From Breoghania corrubedonensis (GTDB lineage Bacteria; Pseudomonadota; Alphaproteobacteria; Rhizobiales; Stappiaceae), in assembly GCF_003053845.1 (NCBI RefSeq), contig NZ_QAYG01000013.1, forward strand, positions 55,833 through 119,832: 64,000 bases of DNA, read 5' to 3'. Shown here piece after piece: positions 63,822 to 64,000 of the stretch (its first letter is position 1; the number at the start of each line of letters is the position of its first letter). The notes under the pieces are model-generated. The model saw nothing but the letters and a program-made list of their open reading frames with translations. It was not told the origin of the DNA and did not search any database. The position numbers and the translations under genes were made by a program.

Positions 63822-64000
63822 ATGAACGATTATATCAAAACTTCCGATTTTCTGGTTGATCCGTGGGAGGGGTTCAGCACGGGTGCGTGGCGGGGGAGGA
63901 TCGACGTACGCGGCTTCATCCAGGAGAACTACACGCCGTACGAGGGGGATGCGGCGTTCCTGGCGCCTGCGAGCGCGCGCACCATCGCGCTGTGGGCGCG
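63822..64000 (+). CDS. pflB: Pyruvate formate-lyase, N-terminal part (runs off window)
   Basis: The 59 visible codons read MNDYIKTSDFLVDPWEGFST, then VRGFIQENYTPYEGDAAFL and ARTIALW, matching the N terminus of PflB (formate acetyltransferase). This glycyl-radical enzyme splits pyruvate into acetyl-CoA and formate without oxygen. ATG 63822 has GAGGACC upstream. The radical loop and the activase gene lie outside the window. PFL is uncommon in alphaproteobacteria and suggests fermentative ability. Confidence 0.9.
   Translation, partial: MNDYIKTSDFLVDPWEGFSTGAWRGRIDVRGFIQENYTPYEGDAAFLAPASARTIALWA

Overview
The window comes from a GC-rich alphaproteobacterium, most likely of the order Hyphomicrobiales. 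This rests on the gbpR-chvE-gguABC arrangement known from Agrobacterium, a rhizobial-type palindromic repeat (14161-14296), the dominance of ABC and TTT solute importers, and alphaproteobacterial chemotaxis gene order. Ectoine synthesis, a ChaA-type antiporter and abundant sensory genes suggest a marine or saline-exposed heterotroph. A Stappia/Labrenzia-like lineage is possible but cannot be shown from sequence alone. No rRNA, tRNA, insertion sequence or CRISPR array was seen.

Layout. (1) 1-5182: a truncated OmpR/TctD-type response regulator, a divergent stand-alone TctC-like binding protein, and a tctC-tctA-tctB carboxylate transporter on the minus strand. (2) 5183-20844: a sugar-acid locus. 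GbpR diverges from ChvE-GguAB (sugar ABC importer), GguC/AraD1, an L-arabinonate-type dehydratase and an arabinose/galactose 1-dehydrogenase. A second operon follows: YtfQ-R-T-YjfF (galactofuranose-type importer), an SMP-30 lactonase and an aldose 1-epimerase. Together these give uptake and the non-phosphorylative (Weimberg-type) route from L-arabinose to 2-oxoglutarate semialdehyde, with some steps shared by D-galactose. (3) 21131-28482: an osmotic-stress block with a ChaA-like antiporter, an ionotropic-glutamate-receptor-like channel, EctR, EctABC and the ectoine-specific aspartokinase. (4) 28572-39178: a divergent pentitol locus. A polyol ABC importer, a zinc dehydrogenase and an SDR lie on the minus strand; a SorC-type regulator, HAD phosphatase, xylulokinase and ribitol-dehydrogenase-like SDR lie on the plus strand.

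(5) 39615-56884: a signalling block. A hybrid kinase with a C-terminal Hpt domain is followed by STAS-CheY-CheA-CheW-MCP-CheR-CheD-CheB. Next comes a short soluble MCP-like protein with a CheZ-like DxxxQ motif, a partner-switching trio (STAS, REC-PP2C phosphatase, RsbW-like ATPase protein), and a periplasmic SUOX-fold protein paired with a second hybrid kinase. (6) 57403-61819: a tight cassette of a PqqD-like protein, an HprK-related kinase, two GT2 glycosyltransferases and a PF14907-type nucleotidyltransferase. It resembles the uncharacterised HPr-rel-A system and is the best candidate here for an undescribed biosynthetic system. (7) 62030-64000: a secreted glycerophosphodiester phosphodiesterase and, at the window edge, the start of pyruvate formate-lyase.

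Recurrent themes are GC-rich hairpins directly after three ABC binding-protein genes, AT-rich intergenic islands around the signalling block, and non-ATG starts (TTG, GTG, probably CTG) overlapping the preceding stop codon in compact operons.
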